A DNA stretch of 63,300 nt from Rhodospirillales bacterium (GTDB taxonomy: Bacteria; Pseudomonadota; Alphaproteobacteria; Rhodospirillales; Casp-alpha2). This document shows, piece by piece, positions 9,126 to 17,159 of the stretch. Each line of letters opens with the position of its first letter. Position 1 is the first letter of the stretch. The notes under the pieces were generated by a model. It was not told where the DNA came from. It ran no database searches and saw only the letters and a list, made by a program, of their open reading frames with translations. The translations under genes were made by a program, and so were the position numbers. The stretch lies in the NCBI GenBank assembly GCA_013203955.1, contig JABMOY010000208.1:1-63300 (forward strand), read 5' to 3'.

Positions 9126-11041
9126 GCTTTTGCGTGCCCCCTTGTTAAGGCCGGTCCCGCCATGCGGACGTTATCCAGCCGCCGGGTGATGCCTTCGCCG
9201 TCGAAATGTTCCAGAACCTGAATGGCGAAGCCGCGCCCGATCTTGGCTTCGTCCCGGAATTGGGCAACGGATAGATCTTTGTTTTGTTGCAAAAACGATC
9301 CTACGAGATCCCGCCATCTTTCCAGGTCCCGATGCGTGGCGTAGACGCCGTCGTTGAGCCGTGCCACACGCCCGGCGCGCTCCAACTCACCCAAAAAACG
9401 CCGCAGCTTAGGCACGGGCTGTTTGAGTTCACGGCCAAGCGCGTCCAACTTCGGCGGCGGCTGGTCCCGGTAAGTCAGCAATTCCTCAATGCGCCCGGCC
9501 AAAGCCTCGTCTTGGGGGGAAAAAGTCTGCTCATGGCCGATGGGCCGCACCCCTTCGTCGGATATTTCCAGGTCGCCCGCCGTCGCCAAGCGGTCGAGCA
9601 GGGCGCGGAAGATCCGCTTGTCCAAGTTTGGACAGACTGTCGATCTGAGCGTCGCCGGCGCCATCGCCGTTACCCTAGGGTTTGCTTTCAGGTATTCACC
9701 GACCGCAGCGGCCAGTTCGGGGCCCAAGGCTTCGACGGCACTTTGCAAGCCGACCCATCCGCTGGCGTCCCCGGCGCCCCCGGCGTCATCATTTTCGCGC
9801 CACAGGCCGCTTTTCCCGGCCAAGACCTCGGACAGACGTTCTGGCGTTTCGGCCAGTTGTTGGGCCAAGTCCGCCACCAGCCATCCCTCGGCACCTCGGT
9901 GGCTCAACCAAACGTCCAGGCTTTCGCCGAGATCGAGGCGGCTTAAGCGGTTAAGCCTTGCGATGCGTTCCGGCAGACGAGCACCGCGCCTGGCCGCGAA
10001 CGGGTCGAGCACGACGCCACCGCCGAGCGTCTGCTGCCCCGTCTCGTCACGGAGCACGAACCGGTGGCCGTAAAGCAACGGCACCGGATCATCCAGCCGC
10101 AGTTGTGCCAAACCGGGCGTATCTTCGAGCCATTGCAGGCGGGCGGTCGCCTCTACGGTGCCGCTGTGAAAACGCACGCGGGAATGGCTTTTCAAGGGTT
10201 TGTTTGAGCCGCTGACAAGCGTCACCATGGCATCCACCGTCGTCGCCGTTCGGGTCAGCCGGGGCTCGCAAACCACCATGCCCCGACGCAGCGATTTTTT
10301 ATCGACACCCGTCAGGTTCAACGCGCACCGGGTGCCGGGGGTGGCCTCAATGACGGATTGGTTGTGGGTCTGGATGCCGCGTACCCGGACGGCCTCGCCG
10401 CCCGGCAAAAGCCGCAAGTGCGCGTCTTTTTTTACCCGCCCCGATGCAACGGTACCGGTGCCGATGGCGCCGAACCCTTGGGCGACGAAGACCCGGTCAA
10501 CGGCCATCCAGAAAGGCCCGGTTTCGGATTTTGCCCGCACCGTGCCCAAGCCGCCGGCTAATTCTTTGAGCAAAGTTTCGATGCCGTCGCCGGTTTCCGA
10601 CGAAACGCCAACCACCGGCGCCGATGCTAGGGACGTGCCTGAAAGTAGCGTCCGGATATCCTTGGTCACTTGTTCGACTCTTTCCGCCGGAACTAGGTCC
10701 GTCTTGCTGATGGCGACGACACCGGCATCGATGCCCAGCAGATTGACAATATCCAAATGTTCGCGGGTTTGCGGCATGACGCCGTCATCGGCGGCGATGA
10801 CCAGGAGAACCAAGTCGATGCCGGTGGCGCCGGCAACCATGTTGCGGATGAAGCGTTCGTGCCCCGGCACATCGACGATGCCGACTTTGCCGATGCCATC
10901 GAGGTCCATGTGGGCGAAGCCGAGCTCGATGGTCATGCCGCGCTTTTTTTCTTCCGGCAAGCGGTCGGTATCGATGCCGGTCATGCGGCGGACCAATGCC
11001 GTCTTGCCGTGATCGATATGCCCGGCGGTGCCGACGATCAT
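9122..11041 (-). CDS. selB: Selenocysteine-specific elongation factor SelB
   Basis: 639 residues. N-terminal EF-Tu-like GTPase: GTAGHIDHGKTALV (P-loop), DVPGHERFIRNM (G3), SKTD (G4). Domains II and III follow, and the C-terminal half (about residues 390-639) consists of winged-helix repeats that bind SECIS hairpins in mRNA. It delivers Sec-tRNA to the ribosome at recoded UGA. It overlaps selA upstream and selD downstream by 4 bases each, giving a tight selA-selB-selD operon. Its presence requires at least one selenoprotein in the genome; the best candidate here is the MetE-like gene at 12632-13789. Confidence 0.97.
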   Translation of the reverse strand: MIVGTAGHIDHGKTALVRRMTGIDTDRLPEEKKRGMTIELGFAHMDLDGIGKVGIVDVPGHERFIRNMVAGATGIDLVLLVIAADDGVMPQTREHLDIVNLLGIDAGVVAISKTDLVPAERVEQVTKDIRTLLSGTSLASAPVVGVSSETGDGIETLLKELAGGLGTVRAKSETGPFWMAVDRVFVAQGFGAIGTGTVASGRVKKDAHLRLLPGGEAVRVRGIQTHNQSVIEATPGTRCALNLTGVDKKSLRRGMVVCEPRLTRTATTVDAMVTLVSGSNKPLKSHSRVRFHSGTVEATARLQWLEDTPGLAQLRLDDPVPLLYGHRFVLRDETGQQTLGGGVVLDPFAARRGARLPERIARLNRLSRLDLGESLDVWLSHRGAEGWLVADLAQQLAETPERLSEVLAGKSGLWRENDDAGGAGDASGWVGLQSAVEALGPELAAAVGEYLKANPRVTAMAPATLRSTVCPNLDKRIFRALLDRLATAGDLEISDEGVRPIGHEQTFSPQDEALAGRIEELLTYRDQPPPKLDALGRELKQPVPKLRRFLGELERAGRVARLNDGVYATHRDLERWRDLVGSFLQQNKDLSVAQFRDEAKIGRGFAIQVLEHFDGEGITRRLDNVRMAGPALTRGHAKA

Positions 11042-12453
11042 GAATTGGCCCCCTTATCCATTTGTAGCGAACCGAGCAGGGCCTCGGTGTCCAACAGGCA
11101 GCGCATATCCAACAACACCTTGCCGCCGTGCACGCGCCCGATCACCGGCAGCCTCAAATCGCGAAGCGCTTTTGCCAAGGCTTTTATGTTGGAATTTTTT
11201 GGCGTGAGGGCGACCAAAACCGTCGGCAGGGTAGCGCCGGGGAGAGAGCCGCTGCCGACTTGAGAGTCCCCGGAAACGGTTTCTACTTCGGCACGGTTCC
11301 CGGCCCAGCGTTCAACGGCGGGCATAATCTCCGCCGCCAGGGCCTCGATTTCCGGAAGGGTGCGCGCGATCAGGTGATAAACCGGCAGGGTCTTGTCGAT
11401 GGTTTCCGGGCTTAAGAAAGCGCCGAGGGTGGCCCCCAGCGCCGCCAAGCGAAGCTTGTCACAGCGAAGTGCGCGCTTCATCGGGTTGCGCTTGACCTTT
11501 TTCACCCAGTCACGCCGCCCGACGATCAAGCCGGTCTGCGGCCCGCCGATCAGTTTGTCGCCGCTAAACGTTATAAGATCGATTCCCGAGGCGACGACAT
11601 CGCGGACGACGGGCTCACCCGAAAGTCCCCAATGTGCCACGCCCAACAGGGCGCCGCTGCCAAGGTCGGCGACCGTCGGGATGTCCCGTTCATGGCCAAG
11701 GGCGGCCAATTCGTCGAAGTCGACTTCGTGCACGAAGCCTTCGATGCGGTAGTTGCTGGTGTGAACCTTGAGCAATACCCTAGCGCCGTCTTCGATGGCT
11801 TGGCGGTAATCCTTTAAATGGGTGCGGTTGGTGGTGCCGACTTCCATTAACTTAGCCCCGCTTTTGCGGACGATGTCCGGAATGCGGAAGCTGTCGCCGA
11901 TTTCAACCAACTCGCCGCGGCCGACGGCGATGCGTTTCTTGTCGGCGAGCGTGTTGAGCACCAGATAAACGGCGGCGGCGTTGTTGTTGACGACGGTGGC
12001 GGCTTCGGCGCCGGTTAACCGGCACAACAATTCCTCGACCAGATCATCGCGGTCGCCGCGTTTGCCCTTGTCCAGATCATATTCCAGGTTGGTGGCGTTG
12101 GCGGCTTCCATGGCCGCCTTGACGGCGGCTTCCGACAGCGGCGCCCGGCCGAGATTGGTATGCACCAAGGTTCCGGTCAGGTTGATTACGGGTTTAAGCT
12201 TCGGCTCCAACCACTGCACTACCCGGTCCGCCACTTCCTGGGCGATCGCCTCTAAGTCAGGAACTTTGGCGCCTTCAGTTAGCGCTTGGCGGTGGGCCTC
12301 GATGCGGCCCCTAACTTCGTCGGTCAGATAAGCGTGACCGATGCGGTCCTGCAATGCTGCCAATATAGGGTGGTCCAGCACCTGATAGACGGCGGGCAAC
12401 TCACGCGGTGAATTTTTAGAATCTTGCGCCTTGCGGGGCATGAGTGGTGTCAC
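11038..12453 (-). CDS. selA: L-seryl-tRNA(Sec) selenium transferase
   Basis: 471 residues from a GTG at 12453, or 467 from the ATG at 12441; TTGGAG lies about 11 bases before the latter, which I slightly favour. A PLP enzyme that converts Ser-tRNA-Sec to Sec-tRNA-Sec with selenophosphate. NLTGTLVHTNLGRAPLS and the PLP lysine in TFSGDKLIGGPQTGLIVG (about residue 300) are typical. First gene of selA-selB-selD-selC. A hairpin in its leader (12481-12497) resembles the SECIS-like control element known upstream of E. coli selAB. Confidence 0.97.
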   Translation of the reverse strand: MTPLMPRKAQDSKNSPRELPAVYQVLDHPILAALQDRIGHAYLTDEVRGRIEAHRQALTEGAKVPDLEAIAQEVADRVVQWLEPKLKPVINLTGTLVHTNLGRAPLSEAAVKAAMEAANATNLEYDLDKGKRGDRDDLVEELLCRLTGAEAATVVNNNAAAVYLVLNTLADKKRIAVGRGELVEIGDSFRIPDIVRKSGAKLMEVGTTNRTHLKDYRQAIEDGARVLLKVHTSNYRIEGFVHEVDFDELAALGHERDIPTVADLGSGALLGVAHWGLSGEPVVRDVVASGIDLITFSGDKLIGGPQTGLIVGRRDWVKKVKRNPMKRALRCDKLRLAALGATLGAFLSPETIDKTLPVYHLIARTLPEIEALAAEIMPAVERWAGNRAEVETVSGDSQVGSGSLPGATLPTVLVALTPKNSNIKALAKALRDLRLPVIGRVHGGKVLLDMRCLLDTEALLGSLQMDKGANS

Positions 12454-12480
12454 TCCAATTTTGCGGGGCCAGTTATCAGG

Positions 12481-12497
12481 GATGTCACACGGACATC
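12481..12497 (-). promoter_or_regulatory. SECIS-like hairpin in the selA leader
   Basis: On the coding strand GATGTC and GACATC form a perfect 6-bp stem around the loop CGTGT, ending 27 bases before the GTG or 39 before the ATG of selA. The loop begins CGUG, the same four bases that start the loop of the hairpin after the UGA in the MetE-like gene. In E. coli a SECIS-like hairpin in the selAB leader binds SelB with Sec-tRNA and lowers expression; the same feedback is inferred here. Confidence 0.45.
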
Positions 12498-12574
12498 ATC
12501 CACCACGTCGTACTAACCGGCTCCGGTGTTATGTACCGGTGCGCATCCTAGCCCTCTTGGCGGGCATGAGAAAG

Positions 12575-12613
12575 AAAAAACCCGCCAAAACCATAGGGTT
12601 TCAGCGGGTTTTT
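12575..12613 (-). terminator. Rho-independent terminator after the MetE-like gene
   Basis: Read on the minus strand, AAAAACCCGC and GCGGGTTTTTT form a strong stem ending in a run of six T. It starts 18 bases after the stop codon at 12632. On the plus strand the A/T tracts are mirrored, so it could stop transcription both ways. It separates the MetE-like gene from the sel operon, so the two are independently transcribed. Confidence 0.85.
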
Positions 12614-12631
12614 ATTAAACGTTAAACAGCG

Positions 12632-13789
12632 TCAGCCGTGGCGTTCGCGCAGTACGTTCGCCGCTTCGACGAGGCGCTTCATCTTCGCCACCGCAGTCGC
12701 TTCATCGGCAACGCAGCATCCCGAGAACGTGCCGAAGCCGCAATCCGGGGACAGGTAGATTTTGCTGGGCTTGTAATATTCCAAGGCCCGTTCCGCCTTC
12801 TCCACGATGTATTCGACGCTTTCGACCTCGCCGTTGCGGGGGCTGACGACGCCCAAGCCGATTTCTTTATCGTTCAGGGTTTTACCAACGATGCCGAAAT
12901 CACCGGCCCGAGGGGTCGCGAATTCGAGAACGAACTGATCGATATTCAGTTTTTTGAGCGACGGAATAAGAGGTTCGTAATCGCCGGCCAGATGCACCTC
13001 GTCTTTGGTGCTCCAATTACCGCGGCAAATATGGACGCCGGTCTTGATACCGTCGACGCCGTCGACGATGCGATTGATAAGGTCTACTGCAAAATCGAGT
13101 TCAGAACCCGCATCACGGCGGGTTGCTAAGCTGCCTCACATAAATGTCCGGCTAAAGGATTCCCCTTCTTGGTCGGAACCCGAGTGGACGACTTCCGTCA
13201 GCACCGGTTCGTCGAACTGGACAAACTCGCATCCCGCGTCGCGAAGCTCGATCAGCTCGTCGCGCAGGATGGAAACGATGTCGTCGGCCATGTCGGTCGG
13301 TTCGGGATAAAACTTTTTCGAAAACTTCGGCGACCACATGGACCGGATCAACAGGTACGGCCCCGGCAAGGGAATCTTGACCGGTTTGTCGGTCAGGGTT
13401 TTGACGAATTTGAATTCATCAAGGGCCAGGGGATCGCGCCGGGCAAGCTTGTCGACGCAAACCGGGTTGCGGATGGTGCCGCGCTTGACGTCGGCGGCTT
13501 CGAGCATTTCATCGAAGCCTTTCTGGCCGTCGGCGGTTTCTTCCAACGACATCAGCTTGGTGCCGTCGACTTTCTCGGTGACGAAGGAAACGAAGCTGTC
13601 GCGGCGCTGTTCACCGTCAACGACGATATCGACACCGGCTTCGATCTGTAGTTCGACGGAGCGTTTGACCTCGCCATCGGCGACGCGGTCGAATTCTTCG
13701 CGGGTAATGTTTCCGGCCTGGAGATCGGCCAGGGAAGCGAGCAGACCTTCAGAGCGCGGCCAGCTACCGACTTGTGTGACTTCGAACAT
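12632..13789 (-). CDS. MetE-like methyltransferase, predicted selenoprotein (UGA codon 218 read as Sec)
   Basis: One 386-codon frame interrupted only by TGA at 13136-13138 (codon 218). Before it: VTQVGSWPRS at the start and FVQFDEPVLTEVV near residue 195. After it, in the same frame: GVHICRGNWS (His253, Cys255), VLEFATPRAGD (Glu289) and SPDCGFGT (Cys350), the four zinc ligands of the C-terminal catalytic domain of cobalamin-independent methionine synthase. A conventional stop would remove the whole zinc site, so read-through is needed for function. A SECIS-like hairpin follows the UGA, and selABDC is adjacent. Local context is RTFM-Sec-GSLA. The family moves methyl groups to thiols (homocysteine); at 385 residues it resembles short, folate-independent MetE relatives. 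An extra CysCys pair lies at 358-359. GGGGGA precedes the ATG by 9 bases. Alternative: a recently inactivated gene. Confidence 0.8.
13105..13138 (-). promoter_or_regulatory. Recoded UGA plus bacterial SECIS-like hairpin
   Basis: On the coding strand UGA is followed after 11 bases by a perfect 7-bp stem AACCCGC/GCGGGTT with the 6-base loop CGTGAT, so the loop starts at the 19th base after UGA. Known bacterial SECIS elements have an apical loop roughly 16-37 bases after UGA with a G in the first two loop positions; both hold here. Confidence 0.75.
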
Positions 13790-13832
13790 TCTTAAACGTC
13801 CCCCTTGGTGGCAACTTTATGGGTGATTACGC

Positions 13833-13875
13833 TATTCAATAGATCAATTGAATACTTTATTTCAGATTTTGTCAA
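13833..13875 (-). promoter_or_regulatory. Promoter and ArsR-type operator of the MetE-like gene
   Basis: On the minus strand -35 TTGACA (13875-13870) and -10 TTCAAT (13852-13847) are 17 bases apart. A perfect inverted repeat, TATTCAAT-N6-ATTGAATA (13833-13854), covers the -10. The same half-sites, spacing and overlap with the -10 occur before the ArsR-rhodanese gene. Confidence 0.7.
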
Positions 13876-13886
13876 CAGCGGATTCT

Positions 13887-14561
13887 TCAATTTCCGCCGG
13901 GGCCGGTTTCGACCGGCAGGCCGGCGGCTTTCCATTCCGGATAGCCGTCTTCCAGGCGTCTGACCTTGTAGCCTTTCTTCCGCAACTCGGCGACCGCCTC
14001 GAAGGCGAGAAAACAATACGGCCCCCGGCAGTAGGCGATGACTTCAAGGTTTTTCGGCAGTTCGCCGAGGCGTTTCTCAAGCTCCGGCAGTTGCATATTA
14101 ACAGCGTCGGGCAGGTGCCCGGCCTCGTATTCGTCGGTGGGGCGAACATCGAGAAGCGTCACCAGCCCTTCTTTGGTCCGCGTTAAAAGCTCATTCCGCG
14201 AAAGGGCTTCAAGACCGTCACGCTCATTGAAGTATCCCGAAACGATCTTGTCGATCTCGGCGGTATGGCGTTCCGTTGTCGTCCTCAGCGCCGTGTACAG
14301 GTCGACAACGTCGCCGCCGGCAATGTCGTAGAAGACGTAAAGCCCCCTTTTTTCGGAGGTCACCAACCCGGCGCGGCGAAGATATTGAAGGTGTTGCGAT
14401 GTATTGGCCACGGATTGCCCGACCAATTTTGCCAGCGCATCGACGCTGCGTTCGCCTTGGCCCAAGTATTCCAGCAGATCCAACCGATGGGGGTGGCCCA
14501 ATGCCTTGGCGACATTGGCGAACTGTTCAAGAAGCTGTGACCTTGGGCTTTTGGCTGGCAA
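13887..14561 (-). CDS. ArsR-family regulator fused to a rhodanese domain
   Basis: 224 residues from a TTG at 14561 (GGGA 8 bases ahead); the longer frame from 14591 would start inside the operator. Residues 10-85 are an ArsR winged helix (LAKLVGQSVANTSQHLQYLRR). Residues 115-220 are a rhodanese domain with LLDVRPTDEYEAGHLPDA and the active loop CRGPYC (Cys178 and Cys183), suited to persulfide or selenosulfide chemistry. Lies 97 bases upstream of the MetE-like gene in the same direction and shares its operator, so it probably represses itself and that gene until a sulfur, selenium or related signal modifies the cysteines. Ligand unknown. Confidence 0.88.
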   Translation of the reverse strand: MPAKSPRSQLLEQFANVAKALGHPHRLDLLEYLGQGERSVDALAKLVGQSVANTSQHLQYLRRAGLVTSEKRGLYVFYDIAGGDVVDLYTALRTTTERHTAEIDKIVSGYFNERDGLEALSRNELLTRTKEGLVTLLDVRPTDEYEAGHLPDAVNMQLPELEKRLGELPKNLEVIAYCRGPYCFLAFEAVAELRKKGYKVRRLEDGYPEWKAAGLPVETGPGGN

Positions 14562-14584
14562 TGGAAAATCCCAAAATAAACGAC

Positions 14585-14627
14585 TATTCAATTATTCCAT
14601 TGAACACATTATGGGAAATTCCGTCAA
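14585..14627 (-). promoter_or_regulatory. Promoter and operator of the ArsR-rhodanese gene
   Basis: On the minus strand -35 TTGACG (14627-14622), 17 bases, -10 TTCAAT (14604-14599). The inverted repeat TATTCAAT-N6-ATTGAACA (plus strand 14585-14606) covers the -10 exactly as at the MetE-like promoter; one half-site base differs from perfect symmetry. Confidence 0.65.
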
Positions 14628-14657
14628 GCGAACCGGACCCAAAGGTCCGCCGCTCCG

Positions 14658-17039
14658 TTAATCGAATTCGATAAACAGCGAAGATGTCCACACTTTGGCG
14701 TCGTCCGCTTGGCGGGCCAACATATAGACCGGGCGGTGGCCATGGGGGCCGTTGACGGGGTCTACTTCAAGGCTTCCCTGGACGTCCCGGGGCAGCGGTT
14801 TGTCGGTCAGTTGTTCGAGGGCCAGGAACAATTCCGTACCACCCAATTCGACCCGCACTTCACCCTCTTCCAAAAGCTCGACCCCGGAAATCTCCCATGA
14901 GAAATCCGGGCAGTGGACGAAAGGGTTGCCGTCTAGCGGATTGCCGACCTTCACATAGCCGTCGATGGTGCCTTCGATGATGAAGGTGCAATCGCCCAAG
15001 TTGCTGAGGTCAATGTCGATGGCGTCGGAATCGCCATAGGTGTCGGAATGGAACCCGATGACGTTGCCTTTCACCTGCCAGCAGGATTCTTCCTTGTGCT
15101 CAAACCCTTTGCCGGAAAAATTGTGAATGACGCCGTTTATGACAGTAATGGTGCCGTTCCAATTGGCCCACCGATAGCGGTCCTTAATACGCGCGCCGCC
15201 CCAACGGAACCGGACTTTGCGTTCGGAAAAGCCTTTTTCCTGGTTCAGGTTGCGCCGCCAGATCATGCCGGTGTGGTCGTAGGCGCAGATTTCATCCCAG
15301 CCGTCGTAGCCTAAGAACCGGTAATCGATCTTGGCTGCGCCCTTTTGCTTGAAGGCGTCCCCCATCAAGTGCTTGCCGCTTGTGGTCATGCCGAAGACCC
15401 GCTCGCCGGTGGTGGCAAAGGTATGGCGCGCGCGCACCGCCTTGCCGATGGCGGCACGGCCCAGTTTCGGTGACAAAATGCCGGTAACGCCGCCCTTGGT
15501 GCCGAAAACGGCCGTGCCGGGAACGCCGCCACCGCAGCGCCCGCGATGCTCGTCACCGTTGGCGGCCGCGCCCAGCTTGTAGCCGCGGCTCATGACGTCT
15601 TCGTAAAGCCAAGGGAAATGGCCCCAGGCGGATTCGATTTCGACCAGCCGCTCGAGCTCTGGATGGTGCCAATCCATGATGCACCGCCGCCCGCCGACAT
15701 GGGGCATCAACAAATGGCCTTCCGGGTCATGGGCATAGGTCGCCCACAGTTCTTCCAGCGGCCAGGCTCCGGGCATGATGGTGTCGCCTTCCATGTCTTC
15801 GTTCCATTCGAAAGAACGCGCAACATTGCCTTTTTTGTCGAACGGGAATTCCGGTTTTTTGCCGTGCAGGAAGACGACGTTGTGGTCGCCGCCGGCGCAA
15901 CTGTTGCCGCACCATTCAGTGCCCGGATAGCAGACGAATTCCCCGTCCTTGTTAAGGCTGTGAATCAACTTCACCGCCTCGTCCCAACGTTTCTTGGTGA
16001 TCTGGAAATCGTTGGCCGTGTAGCCCAAAACGTCCAACCCGGCGATGTCGCGGCCATAGGACAGGTTGTAAACGGTCGAATTGGTTCCCACGGTGTCGTC
16101 GGAATGAACGTGCAGATCGCCGTAATAGTTGCGCGGGAAATTGAATAACTTATCAAAAGTGACATAGAACTTGGCATCCGGAACGTCCGCATTGTCCGGC
16201 ATGGACGCGATTATTTCCAATTCACCGGCATTGCGGGTGGGTAGGTCGATCTTGGCCACCGCCCAGCCCTTGTCCTTGAGGGCGACGTCTTTCGAGAACG
16301 CGCGCTTGCCGTTCAATTTTCCGGTCAGACGAACTTGGCCGCCTTCGTCCCAGCAGGTGTTGCCCCATTCGTCCTCGGCGCGGACGCGAAGCGGGGTCCG
16401 AACGCCGGGCTGTGCGATGCGCGATCCGGCCATGATCAACTGCGCCGGTTTGCCGGGCACGATGTCGATAACGACGTCGCCGGGAATGTCACAGAACCGG
16501 GACGTGCCCAAGGGGTCGACGTAACAGCGGAAGCGGAAGCCTTCCTCGACGAAGGTCTGGACACGGGTGCCGGGCCCGCCGGAACGCCGGTCGCCCAGGC
16601 GGATGATAATGTGGTCGCCGGGTTTGACGTAACCGTCCACGGTATCGACGATGACCGCTTTCTGGAACGGGCGTTCGTGGCCTTTTTGGTCGAAGCGCAC
16701 TTTCAGTGCCTGCACCGTCGCCGGGCTTTGCCCAGGGGCGCAAGCGCCGGCTTGATATTCGGCGGAAACATAATTGGCGCCCGTCGGGTCCGTGGTCTGG
16801 AACAGCGCCCAATCGGAATAAAACTTGAAGGTCGCCTTCAGCCAGGCGCCATCGGCGATGCCCGACGAGCCGACCGTGTAATCGAGGATGATTTCGCTCC
16901 ATTCGCCGGCGACGAGCCGGTCGACGTTGCACGCAATAGACCCCAGAAACGTCATGTCCTTGGTCTTCGCGTACAAGCCCTTGGGCGCGGTGTAATCGCC
17001 TAGCTTCTTTTTCAATTCCGCAGGGGACATTTTTTTCAT
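14658..17039 (-). CDS. DUF3604 protein
   Basis: 793 residues without an evident signal peptide. The stretch YYGDLHVHSDDTVGTNS (about residue 310) is the hallmark of DUF3604, a PHP-like metal site with the GDLHxH motif; further His/Asp/Cys-rich motifs (YPGTEWCGN, GGDHNVVF, NGDEHRGRCGGG) follow through residue 500. The N-terminal 300 residues and C-terminal part look like beta-rich domains. DUF3604 has no settled biochemical role; a phosphatase or other hydrolase activity is an informed guess. It follows tctA by 120 bases on the same strand, so it may process the transported substrate. AGGAGGAAGACTT precedes the ATG. Confidence 0.8.
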   Translation of the reverse strand: MKKMSPAELKKKLGDYTAPKGLYAKTKDMTFLGSIACNVDRLVAGEWSEIILDYTVGSSGIADGAWLKATFKFYSDWALFQTTDPTGANYVSAEYQAGACAPGQSPATVQALKVRFDQKGHERPFQKAVIVDTVDGYVKPGDHIIIRLGDRRSGGPGTRVQTFVEEGFRFRCYVDPLGTSRFCDIPGDVVIDIVPGKPAQLIMAGSRIAQPGVRTPLRVRAEDEWGNTCWDEGGQVRLTGKLNGKRAFSKDVALKDKGWAVAKIDLPTRNAGELEIIASMPDNADVPDAKFYVTFDKLFNFPRNYYGDLHVHSDDTVGTNSTVYNLSYGRDIAGLDVLGYTANDFQITKKRWDEAVKLIHSLNKDGEFVCYPGTEWCGNSCAGGDHNVVFLHGKKPEFPFDKKGNVARSFEWNEDMEGDTIMPGAWPLEELWATYAHDPEGHLLMPHVGGRRCIMDWHHPELERLVEIESAWGHFPWLYEDVMSRGYKLGAAANGDEHRGRCGGGVPGTAVFGTKGGVTGILSPKLGRAAIGKAVRARHTFATTGERVFGMTTSGKHLMGDAFKQKGAAKIDYRFLGYDGWDEICAYDHTGMIWRRNLNQEKGFSERKVRFRWGGARIKDRYRWANWNGTITVINGVIHNFSGKGFEHKEESCWQVKGNVIGFHSDTYGDSDAIDIDLSNLGDCTFIIEGTIDGYVKVGNPLDGNPFVHCPDFSWEISGVELLEEGEVRVELGGTELFLALEQLTDKPLPRDVQGSLEVDPVNGPHGHRPVYMLARQADDAKVWTSSLFIEFD

Positions 17040-17159
17040 AAGTCTTCCTCCTTAGGTTCGATTTATTGTTTTGATTATCGTTAAACCAGATCTTGTACGT
17101 GATTATAACAACGCGTTAAGTGCATTCCTGTCATGCAGACGACAAAACCGGTGAGATTA

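Noticed and set aside
9284-11012. Long plus-strand ORFs inside selB
   Set aside because: Antisense shadows of a GC-rich gene; no family motifs and no ribosome sites.
12632-12997. Separate short gene starting at the GTG at 12997
   Set aside because: No ribosome site, and the frame continues upstream without break through GVHICRGNW up to the TGA; it is the second half of the MetE-like gene.
12998-13135. Frameshift between two MetE fragments
   Set aside because: Both halves are in the same frame; only one TGA codon separates them, so no indel is needed.
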